From positions 1 to 10,025 of the forward strand of contig JAGQIY010000910.1 in NCBI GenBank assembly GCA_020430865.1: a stretch of 10,025 bases of DNA, given 5' to 3'. The position numbers were made by a program, and so were the translations under genes. Below are positions 1 to 7,159 of this stretch, piece after piece; the stretch's first letter is position 1, and each line of letters starts with the position of its first letter. Below the pieces are notes generated by a model. That model worked only from the letters and a program-made list of their open reading frames with translations. It was not told the origin of the DNA and did not search any database. This DNA is from Myxococcales bacterium. GTDB taxonomy: Bacteria; Myxococcota; Polyangia; Polyangiales; Polyangiaceae.

Positions 1-171
1 CCACTCGTCCTCCTCAGGGACCTGAGTCAGGGACCTGCTCCCCACAAAACACGAAACCCCAGGTTTCCCTGGGGTTTTGTCGTGGAGGCGCGAGGCCCCG
101 CCTCGCTTGCGAGGCGGGCAATGAAACAATTCCCCGCGGTATGGGAGGATGCCCGCTAGGGCATCCGAACA
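1..171. other. Intergenic region left of tmRNA, rich in hairpins
   Basis: No convincing gene lies here. An 11-bp direct repeat TCAGGGACCTG occurs at 14-24 and 27-37. Three perfect inverted repeats follow: 54-77 (terminator, listed separately), 97-118 (CCCGCCTCGC-TT-GCGAGGCGGG) and 148-167 (GGATGCCC-GCTA-GGGCATCC). The last ends only 4 bases beyond the tmRNA 3' end and could act in 3'-end formation or trimming of the tmRNA precursor, but it has no T-run. A plus-strand gene could end at the TGA at 23-25, coming in from the left edge; eight codons are too few to support that. Confidence 0.6.
54..78. terminator. Bidirectional rho-independent terminator
   Basis: A 10-bp perfect stem AAACCCCAGG / CCTGGGGTTT closes a 4-base TTTC loop. 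It is followed by TTTTG on the plus strand and TTTCGTGTTTTG on the minus strand, so it can work in both directions. It probably ends the tmRNA transcript coming from the right and any plus-strand gene ending just left of the window. Confidence 0.7.
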
Positions 172-515
172 TGGTGGAGGCGCGGGGAATCGAACCCCGG
201 TCCGCAAGGCATCCAAACAACCTTCGTTCACGTGCGTAGCCTCAGAACCTCTGAGACACGGTTCGTGGATTCGGCCACGACCTAGCTCTCACTGATCTCG
301 GTCACGCTATCGAGAGCGCTCTCGCGTGACCCAGTCTTTGTAGTGACGCCCTTAGGTTACCAAGACAATCTCACCCTCGGACGGCTAGGCTGTTTTTCAG
401 GCAGCCATGGCGATCGCGTTGTCGTTCGCAATTAGTAACGGCCCGCTTAGAGATGGATCGGGCGCCATCACACGCAAATTGTCCTTCAGTCCCCACGTCG
501 AAACCGATCGCCCCC
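172..515 (-). ncRNA. ssrA: tmRNA (transfer-messenger RNA), tag ANDNAIAMAA
   Basis: Rescues ribosomes stalled on mRNA lacking a stop codon: it is charged with alanine, enters the A site with SmpB, and its reading frame adds a degradation tag. The 5' end (515) starts GGGGGCG and the 3' end (172) finishes CGCCTCC-A-CCA. The seven-base ends pair completely with one G-U at the third pair, the known alanine identity element, and CCA is encoded. The T arm has a 5-bp stem around TTCGATT. The tag frame starts at 429 with GCG, 86 bases after the 5' end as in other one-piece tmRNAs, and ends with TGA at 399-397. It reads A N D N A I A M A A. The length of 344 nt is usual. A large bulged hairpin at 300-331 sits in the pseudoknot region between tag and tRNA domain. 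The final MAA differs from the common LAA. Confidence 0.97.
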
Positions 516-547
516 ATGGCGAAGCTGTCTTTCGGCAGGTCCGGGGA

Positions 548-575
548 AGGTTAGGCACTGCGCGCCCTTAGTCAA
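548..575 (-). promoter_or_regulatory. Likely sigma-70-type promoter of the tmRNA gene
   Basis: On the minus strand TTGACT (575-570) is followed after 16 bases by TAACCT (553-548). The -35 box matches five of six consensus bases; the -10 box is weaker. The mature tmRNA begins about 32 bases beyond the -10 box, so the transcript would carry a 5' leader that RNase P removes, as is known for tmRNA precursors. This is pattern matching only. Confidence 0.45.
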
Positions 576-717
576 GGCTGGCGCGCCGTGGCGCCGTTCC
601 CGGCCATGGATTGGGGACGATGCGGTGCCGCCCCAACGCCGCCATGCGCGAGCTCGTGGCGGAGAAAGAGGTCGTCGGCGAGGTGCCAATCGGCGCTGTT
701 CGGCATCCCGGCAGGAG

Positions 718-746
718 TTGCTCTACGGCTGACGGCCAGCTATGCC
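718..746 (+). promoter_or_regulatory. Possible promoter of the STAS-like gene, near-leaderless
   Basis: TTGCTC (718-723) and TATGCC (741-746) are separated by exactly 17 bases, the optimal sigma-70 spacing. Transcription would begin near 753, only about four bases before the ATG at 757. If so, the upstream ATG at 742 is part of the -10 box and not a start codon. No Shine-Dalgarno sequence precedes either ATG at a suitable distance, which agrees with a leaderless or nearly leaderless message. Confidence 0.4.
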
Positions 747-756
747 CGCGGCTTCC

Positions 757-1164
757 ATGGCGCGCGTGCTGATTGACGACTCGAAGTGGCCGCTGGTCCT
801 GATCGTGTGGCCGGAGCATCCGGTCACGGATGAAGACATCGACGCCTTCGTCGCCGAACGGCGCGCGCAGCTGCCCCGTGGGCCTCATGTCACGCTGCAC
901 CTCACGGAAGGGGGAAGCGGCCTCGGCTCCAAGCAGCGCCGGCGCATGGCGAGCTACCTCGACGAGGACACCGAGAAGGTGCGTGGGCGTCTGCTCGCCA
1001 GCGCGCTCGTGGCTCCGAAGCCGGTGATCCGTGGGATGATCACGGCGATCACATGGCTCACCTCACCCCCATTCCCCCAGCGTGTGTTTGCCGATCGACC
1101 GAGCGCTGAGGCCTGGCTCGCGGAAGTGCTGGAGGAAGCTGGGACGCCAGCGCCCGGGGAGTGA
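757..1164 (+). CDS. Small SpoIIAA/STAS-like protein, function unknown
   Basis: A 135-residue soluble protein with no signal peptide or membrane segment. It opens with a short strand motif (ARVLIDDSKWPLVLIVWP), has a central strand-helix part with HVTLHLTEGG and a charged helix QRRRMASYL, and then the stretch VIRGMITAITWL..PPFPQRVF, ending in a helix with AEAWLAEVLEEAG. This order (substrate-free strand, RG..TAI.WL..P.P..V., terminal AEAW helix) is what I recall for small STAS/SpoIIAA-like proteins abundant in myxobacteria, which generally lack an assigned function. The open frame begins at ATG 742, but a -10-like box overlaps that ATG and 757 fits a short leader, so 757 is preferred. An in-frame stop at 730-732 rules out an earlier start. 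It is transcribed alone, with no partner kinase or anti-sigma gene nearby. Confidence 0.65.
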   Translation: MARVLIDDSKWPLVLIVWPEHPVTDEDIDAFVAERRAQLPRGPHVTLHLTEGGSGLGSKQRRRMASYLDEDTEKVRGRLLASALVAPKPVIRGMITAITWLTSPPFPQRVFADRPSAEAWLAEVLEEAGTPAPGE

Positions 1165-1182
1165 ACCCCAGGCGAGCATCAG

Positions 1183-1198
1183 TTCTCGCTGTCCAGCG
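1183..1198 (+). repeat. 16-bp direct repeat, left copy
   Basis: TTCTCGCTGTCCAGCG is identical to 2392-2407, so the pair brackets the first RCC1 gene. The element contains a small inverted repeat CGCTG-TC-CAGCG. This copy is intergenic. Confidence 0.6.
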
Positions 1199-1288
1199 GG
1201 CTGACTGAGGCGTCTCTTGATTCTGGGGTGGCTTGGCCCCCGGGGAAACGACGCTCCACGCGACCTCGAGGAACTTCGTTGCTCGCGC

Positions 1289-1299
1289 TATGCTGCGCC
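1289..1299 (+). promoter_or_regulatory. -10-like box next to start codon (possible leaderless gene)
   Basis: TATGCT at 1289-1294 lies five bases before the ATG at 1300, so transcription would start at or beside the initiation codon. No Shine-Dalgarno sequence is present in the preceding 20 bases and no clear -35 box is seen 17 bases upstream. The arrangement resembles that before the second RCC1 gene, which has TACAAT seven bases before its ATG. Confidence 0.35.
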
Positions 1300-2381
1300 A
1301 TGCGCGTTCGCTCCTTGGTTGGTGCGGGGTGGCTCTGCGTGGCCTGCGGCGGCCAGGTGACTTCCCCTGAGCCGAGTGCGGAGGAGCTGTTGCCGACCAG
1401 CGCTCCGGTGACGCTCTCGGTGGGGCATGAGCACACGTGCGCGCTGCGCCGCAGTGGCAAGGTGGCGTGTTGGGGCCGCGGTGACGAGGGTCAGCTTGGA
1501 AACTGGATCGAGCCCAGTAGGCCTGAGCCGCGGGACGTACGTCGCTTGGACGTTGCTGTGCACAGCGTGCTGTCCGGCGGGGCGCATGGCTGCGTGCTCA
1601 CGCTGGAGGGAAGCGTGTGGTGCTGGGGCCGCTCGGACTCGGGGCAGGCAGGTAGCTATGAGGATGTGCAGTACCCCGCGGAAGTGACTGAGCTGCGTCG
1701 CCGCGTGAACCAGCTCAGCGTCGGAGGCGCCCACAACTGCGCGCTGATCCGCGATGGGAGTGTCGAGTGCTGGGGTCGGGGGGGGAGGGGCCAGCTGGGG
1801 CACGGCTTCGAGCAGAGCGCGGTGCCGCTGAGCGTGCAGGGACTCCCACAGGCGCAGCAGGTGATCGCAGCGCGCGCCTTCAGCTGCGCGCTGACGGTCG
1901 ACGGTGAGATCTACTGCTGGGGGTCCGCTAGCACCGGCGTTCTGGGAGATGTGGTACCGCACAGCGTGGACACCCCGACGCGCATCGATCTCCCTGCGGG
2001 CGTCCTGCGCCTGGCCAGCGCCACCGCCGATCAGCTCTGCGCCCTCTTGATCGACGGGCGGCTCTTCTGTTGGGGGAGCACACCTGACGAGCGTATCGAC
2101 GTCCCGAGCGAGCGATCGCTCGAGGAGCCGGTCAGTGACGTCAGCGTGGGTGGGTTCGAGTCCTGCGCAGTGACGAGCTCTGCAGAGCTCGGCTGCTGGG
2201 CGCCTCATTCCCTCGAAGTGGGCGCCAGGCCGCCGGAGCTGAGCGCCGTGCGTGGAGTTTCCGTGGGGCTCGAGCACGCATGCGCGCGCACCGCAGATGA
2301 GCTTTGGTGCTGGGGGTCGACGCAGTATGGCCAGATCGGCCGCAACCTCAATCTTGGTGAGCCGAACCAGGTGATCCTGGA

Positions 2382-2385
<4 letters not shown>
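1300..2385 (+). CDS. RCC1-repeat lipoprotein, seven-bladed propeller (copy 1)
   Basis: A 361-residue exported lipoprotein. Residues 1-16 form a signal peptide with two arginines, a short hydrophobic core and the lipobox LCVAC (Cys16). After a spacer rich in Ser, Pro and Glu come seven RCC1 repeats, each of the form V..L..G..H.CAL...G.V.CWG....GQLG. Every repeat has two cysteines: 47/57, 98/108, 147/157, 196/206, 247/257, 289/299 and 328/337. Seven repeats make a complete propeller. RCC1 propellers are protein-binding platforms; bacterial secreted forms have no general assigned role, and nothing here suggests an enzyme. The open frame extends upstream to ATG 1228, but only ATG 1300 gives a proper lipoprotein signal. 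Blade 6 is degenerate (CWAPHS in place of CWGxGxxGQLG). An 8-G run at 1778-1785 lies in blade 3. The stop codon overlaps that of the convergent reductase gene. Copy 2 is at 7248. Confidence 0.88.
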
Positions 2386-3320
<935 letters not shown>

Positions 3321-3469
3321 CGTCAGGTCCTTTCCAGAGTGCGGGCGTGTGTTGCCCGCGCTCGTCATGAGGCGCGGCTGAGCGCGCGGCTTGTCGCTGC
3401 TTGGCGGAAACCCGCGTCGCGCGTCGTTTGCCAAGAACGTACAAGCGCGGCGCCTCCTCGGATGCTTGA
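3321..3469. promoter_or_regulatory. Divergent control region between reductase and AraC regulator
   Basis: A 149-bp region serving both genes. It contains an inverted repeat CTTGGC (3400-3405) / GCCAAG (3430-3435) separated by 24 bases, near the middle, a candidate regulator-binding site. The strong ribosome site of the reductase (GGAAAGGA, minus strand) is at its left end. On the plus strand no Shine-Dalgarno sequence precedes the GTG of the regulator. Confidence 0.4.
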
Positions 3470-4279
3470 GTGAGTCGCGTGGATCACCTGGTCGAAATCC
3501 CCGTCAGCTTACCCGGTCTGAGCGCGGGTCTCGGCACGACGTCTTCCCGGCACACGGGGATGAAGGAGCACTACGGCGTCGGGCGTATCGAGCGCGGCGC
3601 CACCGAGTGGTGGGGCAACGGACGCGCCTGGCGCTCGAGCGTTGGCGCGGTCTTGCTCAAGCAGCCGGGAGACGTCGTGCAGCACCTGGCCCACTCCGGG
3701 CCGACCACCTTCACGGTCGTGCGCTTGCCCACGGAAGCGGTGCTCCAGGCGCGCGACGAAGCCGGCATCGTGATCACGCCCCAGCTCGAGGCTGGCGACG
3801 AGCGTGCGGCGCCCTTTCATCGCCTGCTGGACGCCGTGAGCGCCGGCGCGGATCCATTCAGCCTCGAGGTTCTGGTCAGTGAAGCCATCGCTGCCTTGCG
3901 ACCCCTGAGCAAGCGCCAGCCGGACTACTCCCGCCCCGTGAAGCGCGCCTTGGAGTACCTGCGGGCGGAGCTCAGCAGCTCGGTCAGCCTCGACGCCCTG
4001 GCGGCTCACGCGGAGTTCGACAAGTTTCACCTCTGCCGAGCTTTCCGTAAGGAAATCGGCATGCCGCCCCATCGCTACCTCACTCACCTGCGTATTGCCC
4101 AGGCGAAGCGCTTGTTGAGGGAGGGGGTGAGAGCGTCCGACCTGGCTCCGCTGCTCAGCTTCTACGATCAAGCGCAGCTGACCCGCCACTTCCGGCGCAT
4201 CGTAGGCACCACCCCCGCGCGCTTCGCGAAGGCGCCGGTCAGCATCGAGGACCACTATCAGCTGACGCTGCCGCGCTAG
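3470..4279 (+). CDS. AraC-family transcriptional regulator
   Basis: A 269-residue DNA-binding regulator. Residues about 30-85 look like the N-terminal cupin-type sensing domain of AraC proteins (GRIERGATEWW, LLKQPGDVVQHL). Residues about 155-255 form the double helix-turn-helix DNA-binding domain. The first is around SLDALAAHAEFDKFHLCRAF, the second around RASDLAPLLSFYDQAQLTRH, followed by the family signature FRRIVGTTPARF. The whole is close to AraC-type regulators with PHRYLTHLRIAQAKRLL. The frame is closed by a TGA at 3467, so translation starts at GTG 3470 or GTG 3479; neither has a good ribosome site. It lies head-to-head with the reductase, so it probably controls that gene in response to a small molecule. 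That target assignment is inferred from position only. Confidence 0.93.
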   Translation: MSRVDHLVEIPVSLPGLSAGLGTTSSRHTGMKEHYGVGRIERGATEWWGNGRAWRSSVGAVLLKQPGDVVQHLAHSGPTTFTVVRLPTEAVLQARDEAGIVITPQLEAGDERAAPFHRLLDAVSAGADPFSLEVLVSEAIAALRPLSKRQPDYSRPVKRALEYLRAELSSSVSLDALAAHAEFDKFHLCRAFRKEIGMPPHRYLTHLRIAQAKRLLREGVRASDLAPLLSFYDQAQLTRHFRRIVGTTPARFAKAPVSIEDHYQLTLPR

Positions 4280-4298
4280 CAGGCCGCTGGGCTCATGC

Positions 4299-4326
4299 CT
4301 GAGCGATCCTGGCCCGTCTCGCTCAG
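4299..4326. terminator. Inverted repeat between convergent genes, possible terminator
   Basis: CTGAGCGA (4299-4306) and TCGCTCAG (4319-4326) form an 8-bp stem with a 12-base loop, between the AraC gene and the convergent lipoprotein gene and overlapping the latter's stop codon. There is no T-run on either side, so termination efficiency is uncertain. Confidence 0.35.
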
Positions 4327-4796
4327 CACTTCCCGCCTTGCTGCAGCATGAACATCATGCCGTTGCACTGCTTGTGCGCCGCCGTGGCGTCGAGCTTGCC
4401 CGCTTCCATCAGCTTGATCCCGGCGAGGTGGTGCTCGTAGCTCAGGCCCAGGTTGCCGCGCGCGTCGGGCGGGATGCTCTCCACGCACTTGCGATAGGCA
4501 GGCAGGCATTGTTCGAGCGGCACGGTCTTCCAGACCTTGCCCTCGTACTGATAGCCGGCGCCGTCGTCCGTAGCGCTCGCGGGCTCGGCGGGATGCGCGT
4601 CGGCTGAAGGCTCTGTTGCCTCCGCCGCCTCTGCTGCGGGCGTGGGCGGATCCTCCGGTGGACTCGCCTCGTTCGCAGCAGCGGCGGGCGCCTCCGGGGC
4701 GGCAGGCTCCTGGGGCGCCACCACACACGCGGCGCTGAACAGCGGAAAAAGAGCCACGAGGGCGTATCGGTTCGATGAAAACGACATGCCCGTCAT
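4323..4796 (-). CDS. Small Pro/Ala-rich lipoprotein with four-Cys C-terminal domain
   Basis: A 157-residue predicted lipoprotein of unknown function. The signal peptide ends in FSAAC with lipidated Cys24. Residues 25-80 are a low-complexity linker of Pro, Ala and Glu, probably a flexible tether to the membrane. Residues 81-157 form a compact domain with Cys97, Cys104, Cys144 and a Cys157 that is the very last residue. The pairs could form two disulfides in the periplasm or at the surface. The spacing CLPAYRKC is not a heme CxxCH motif. ATG 4796 is supported by GAGGAG nine bases upstream; an ATG three codons later is less well spaced. I recognise no named family. It is transcribed towards the AraC gene and is separated from the lipoprotein gene behind it by 143 bases, so it probably has its own promoter. 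Confidence 0.82.
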   Translation of the reverse strand: MTGMSFSSNRYALVALFPLFSAACVVAPQEPAAPEAPAAAANEASPPEDPPTPAAEAAEATEPSADAHPAEPASATDDGAGYQYEGKVWKTVPLEQCLPAYRKCVESIPPDARGNLGLSYEHHLAGIKLMEAGKLDATAAHKQCNGMMFMLQQGGKC

Positions 4797-4820
4797 ACGC
4801 GCGCTCTCCTCACTTCTCCC

Positions 4821-4860
4821 GACATGAGACGAAAAACGTGACTGAGCCGTCTCGTATGTC
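4821..4860 (-). promoter_or_regulatory. Bulged inverted repeat upstream of the small lipoprotein gene
   Basis: GACAT-GAGACG (4821-4831) pairs with CGTCTC-GT-ATGTC (4848-4860): 11 bp interrupted by a 2-base bulge, with a 16-base loop. It lies 25-64 bases before the ATG at 4796 and just upstream of its ribosome site. It may be a 5'-leader hairpin or an operator. No clear -35/-10 pair was found in the 143-base gap. Confidence 0.35.
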
Positions 4861-4939
4861 GGCGGTGATGGTCGCTGGACACGGCTGGTGCCGGCGTTCG
4901 CCCGGGCGCACTTCGCCGCGCCTCACCCCCGGCCCTGGC

Positions 4940-5785
4940 TCAGTACAAGCAGGCAGCGATCTCGCCGCTCAGTGTGGCGCCGGGGCAACCTCCGAGCTCG
5001 ATCACATCGAGCTCGAGTTGCTGGCGTTCGTCGTCGTCCGGGGCCTCGTCGCGGACGCCCTTCACGCAGTACACGTGAACCGCGCCGTCCAGCTCGAAGC
5101 GCAGTGAGCCGCTGACGCCGCCGTCCTTCTGGGTCTCGAACACGAGGCGACCGCCGCCGGAGAAGGCGGTGTCGATGGAGTCGGCGGGGCCCGGGACGAA
5201 GTTCGAATCGCCGAACCACGCGCGAGACTCCGCGATGGTCTTGCCTCCCACCTCCCCATCCACGCGCGCTTCGCCCTCCTGGCAGGGCCCGACGTCCGCG
5301 CCCGCGCCATAGGCGCTGCAGAACCGGAGCTTTCCGGTGGGACCGCTGGCGTCGGCACACGCACCGAGGCTACTGAGCCCGGAGAAGAGCAGCGGCGAGC
5401 CGCCGGGCTCCAGGATCGCCGACTCGTCGGTCCACACGGCTCCATCCACGCAGAGCTGTTCGCCCGTGGTCGTCGAGGTGAAGTGCTCTCGACCCACACC
5501 CGGTGCGGCGCCAGGGGTGTGCCAGGCGTCGAAGTCGAAGTCGTCGACGACGCCGTGCAGGTACCAGTCGTCGCTGCGTTTCCCCAGCAGGAGTCCCGCT
5601 TCGCCACGCAGCGCGTGATCCTCGAGCTGGCCCGCGCTGACGTGACTCTGCTGCGAACAGTCGAGGTTCGTATCGGTGCCAGCGGTCGCGCTGTCGCTGC
5701 CGTCGTCCTCGCAGCCCGCCGCGAGCAGCGAGAAGAGGGCGGCGGTTCCAAGAGCCGAGGACGAGCAGATAGAGCGGAGGCGCAT
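4940..5785 (-). CDS. Cysteine-rich lipoprotein, unknown function
   Basis: A 281-residue predicted lipoprotein. Residues 1-25 are a signal peptide (MRLRS, hydrophobic core, LLAAGC with Cys25). It is followed by an acidic Gly/Ser/Thr tether and then a folded region with eight further cysteines at 43, 112, 143, 156, 168, 240, 267 and 279. The even number suggests four disulfides in an extracytoplasmic, beta-rich domain. Recognisable stretches include WYLHGVVDDFDFDAWHT, LRFCSAYG, and paired beta-like segments GRLVFETQKDGGVSGSLRFELDG. No enzyme motif or named family is recognised. ATG 5785 is used; ATG 5797, four codons earlier, is possible, and neither has a good ribosome site. The much longer open frame to 6118 overlaps the next gene and is not credible. 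It follows the neighbouring lipoprotein gene by 79 bases in the same direction, so co-transcription is possible. Confidence 0.82.
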   Translation of the reverse strand: MRLRSICSSSALGTAALFSLLAAGCEDDGSDSATAGTDTNLDCSQQSHVSAGQLEDHALRGEAGLLLGKRSDDWYLHGVVDDFDFDAWHTPGAAPGVGREHFTSTTTGEQLCVDGAVWTDESAILEPGGSPLLFSGLSSLGACADASGPTGKLRFCSAYGAGADVGPCQEGEARVDGEVGGKTIAESRAWFGDSNFVPGPADSIDTAFSGGGRLVFETQKDGGVSGSLRFELDGAVHVYCVKGVRDEAPDDDERQQLELDVIELGGCPGATLSGEIAACLY

Positions 5786-5864
5786 GTCCCGATCCATACC
5801 CTGGAACTGGTCCCCAGCGCGAGCACTGCCTGAAGACCGCACGGCAACAGGTGCAGCGACGAAA

Positions 5865-6443
5865 TCAGTCGCCTGCGGCGCTGGCGCCCTCGCTGCACGT
5901 CGGGCGGATCCCGTCGGGATCGGTGACCTCGGAGATGAACCAGGCGCCGTCGACGGCTTTCGAGTAGGGGGGGAGGGCCTCACCGGTGTAGGTGCCCTGG
6001 AGCGCGGCTGCGCTGGTGCAGAAGCCGCCCTGGAGGGAGACCACTGCCTCGGCTTCCTCGGCGTCGGTCCTCGCCCTGGCGCTGCCGTGGGGAAAAAGTA
6101 GCCTGACCTCGTCCACACGGAAGGTGCCGTCGTCGTTCAGCGGGATCGGATCGAAGGCTTGCGCTGGGCCGCACTGTTCCGTCGGATCCACGGTGATGCT
6201 GAGGGCGCTGGCGTCCGGCTCGACGTCGACCTGGGCGTCCATCACGACCAGCTCCGACGAGTCGTGGAGCATGAAGCCGAGCACCAGTGGGCCGGTCATG
6301 GCGCCCGTCCGCGGCAGCGACGTCTGGCAGCTGACCTCGACGTCGGGCCCTTCCAGAGGGCCGGCCGAGGCGCCCTCGTCGGCGCCGCAAGCGGCGAGGA
6401 ACAATGCGAAAACGGGCGAGAAGATGCGTGCTGAGCGAGTCAT
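5865..6443 (-). CDS. Small four-Cys lipoprotein, unknown function
   Basis: A 192-residue predicted lipoprotein. The signal peptide MTRSARIF...FLAAC places the lipidated Cys at residue 19, followed by a short Gly/Glu/Ala tether. The mature domain has Cys39, Cys91, Cys142 and Cys183 and alternating hydrophobic stretches such as LVLGFMLHDSSELVVMDAQVDVE and VDEVRLLFPHG, suggesting a beta-sandwich held by two disulfides. No family is recognised. ATG 6443 is chosen because GGAAAGG lies seven bases upstream; the longer open frame to 7217 runs antisense to and through other genes. It is 71 bases downstream of the TetR gene and 79 bases upstream of the next lipoprotein gene, all on one strand. Confidence 0.85.
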   Translation of the reverse strand: MTRSARIFSPVFALFLAACGADEGASAGPLEGPDVEVSCQTSLPRTGAMTGPLVLGFMLHDSSELVVMDAQVDVEPDASALSITVDPTEQCGPAQAFDPIPLNDDGTFRVDEVRLLFPHGSARARTDAEEAEAVVSLQGGFCTSAAALQGTYTGEALPPYSKAVDGAWFISEVTDPDGIRPTCSEGASAAGD

Positions 6444-6514
6444 TGGACAGCCTTTCCGGGACCGCTGCGTGGCCCCGAGCTCGCTCCTCAATAGAAGACG
6501 ATAGTTACTCGCAT

Positions 6515-7159
6515 TCAACTCGCACGAGCGCTCGCAGGCTGCTGCAGGCTCACCACCAGCTGCACCATCGAGTGGACGAACTCCTCTTCGCTGACGTGAG
6601 ACGGCGGCTGGGTGAGCCAGCGCAGGAAGGTGAAGGCCATGGCGTTTACGGTGACGAAACGCGCGGCCGGCTGCGCCGGCAGGCGGCCGTGGGTCGACTC
6701 CAGGCGCCCGAGGCACTCGAGCACCATGCCCTCCACCGTGGCCATGAAGCCGGTCTCCGAGAGCAACGGTGTCCCGCCGAGCAGCTCTCTCAGCGAGCCG
6801 CGCCGCGGCTGCAGGTGCCCGATCAACGCCCGCAGCTGCGCGCTCAGCGCCTCCTCGAAGCTGGTCGCCGCGGTCACCGCATCCGATTTCCGTGCGGCTT
6901 CGTCGGCCTCGAACAAGCCGCGCTCGACCAGGCCGAGCAAGAGGGCGTCCTTGTTGCGGAAATACTGATACAGCGAGCCAACGCTGACGCCCGCGGCGTT
7001 GGCCACGTGGTTGGTGGTGAACGACTCGATGCCGTCGCGCTCCAGGATGCGGCGAGACGCATCCAGGATCGCGTGCACCATGTCGATGGAGCGTCGCTGA
7101 CGCGGCACCTTCGCCAGCGCCTTGCGCGGGAGCAAATAGGTCGAGTTGTGCGGTTCCAT
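6515..7159 (-). CDS. TetR-family transcriptional regulator
   Basis: A 214-residue one-component repressor-type protein. Residues about 24-80 are the canonical TetR_N domain: helix 1 with DMVHAILDASRRILERDG, then the helix-turn-helix FTTNHVANAAGVSVGSLYQYFRNKDALL. The C-terminal two thirds is the variable all-helical ligand and dimer domain (LRALIGHL, MATVEGMVLECLGRLE, FVTVNAMAFTFLRWLTQPP). ATG 7159 has GAGG five bases upstream, fixing the start. It is divergent from the second RCC1 lipoprotein gene across 88 bases containing two palindromes, so autoregulation and control of that gene are likely. Control of the lipoproteins downstream on the same strand is also possible. The ligand cannot be told from sequence. 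Confidence 0.95.
   Translation of the reverse strand: MEPHNSTYLLPRKALAKVPRQRRSIDMVHAILDASRRILERDGIESFTTNHVANAAGVSVGSLYQYFRNKDALLLGLVERGLFEADEAARKSDAVTAATSFEEALSAQLRALIGHLQPRRGSLRELLGGTPLLSETGFMATVEGMVLECLGRLESTHGRLPAQPAARFVTVNAMAFTFLRWLTQPPSHVSEEEFVHSMVQLVVSLQQPASARAS

Larger units (their letters stand above)
516..756. other. Region between tmRNA and STAS-like gene
   Basis: Holds the divergent control regions of the tmRNA gene (minus) and the STAS-like gene (plus). A plus-strand frame at 620-772 (50 codons, ATG after GGGGACG) contains the protein-like stretch MRELVAEKEVVGEVPIGAV, but it then turns into poor codons and overlaps the next gene in another frame, so it is not called. Nothing else is evident. 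Confidence 0.5.

Noticed and set aside
172..260. An ordinary tRNA gene
   Set aside because: The T arm and CCA belong to a 344-nt tmRNA whose 5' end at 515 completes the acceptor stem; no anticodon arm is present nearby.
742..756. ATG 742 as start of the STAS-like gene
   Set aside because: It overlaps a -10-like box with a well-spaced -35 box and lacks a ribosome site; 757 fits better, though 742 is not excluded.
620..772. 50-codon plus-strand frame with MRELVAEKEVVGEVPIGAV
   Set aside because: Only the middle looks protein-like, the end is rich in Cys and Arg, and it overlaps the start and promoter of the STAS-like gene in another frame.
5798..6118. N-terminal extension of the 8-Cys lipoprotein frame
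   Set aside because: It would bury the lipoprotein signal peptide inside the protein and overlaps the neighbouring lipoprotein gene out of frame.
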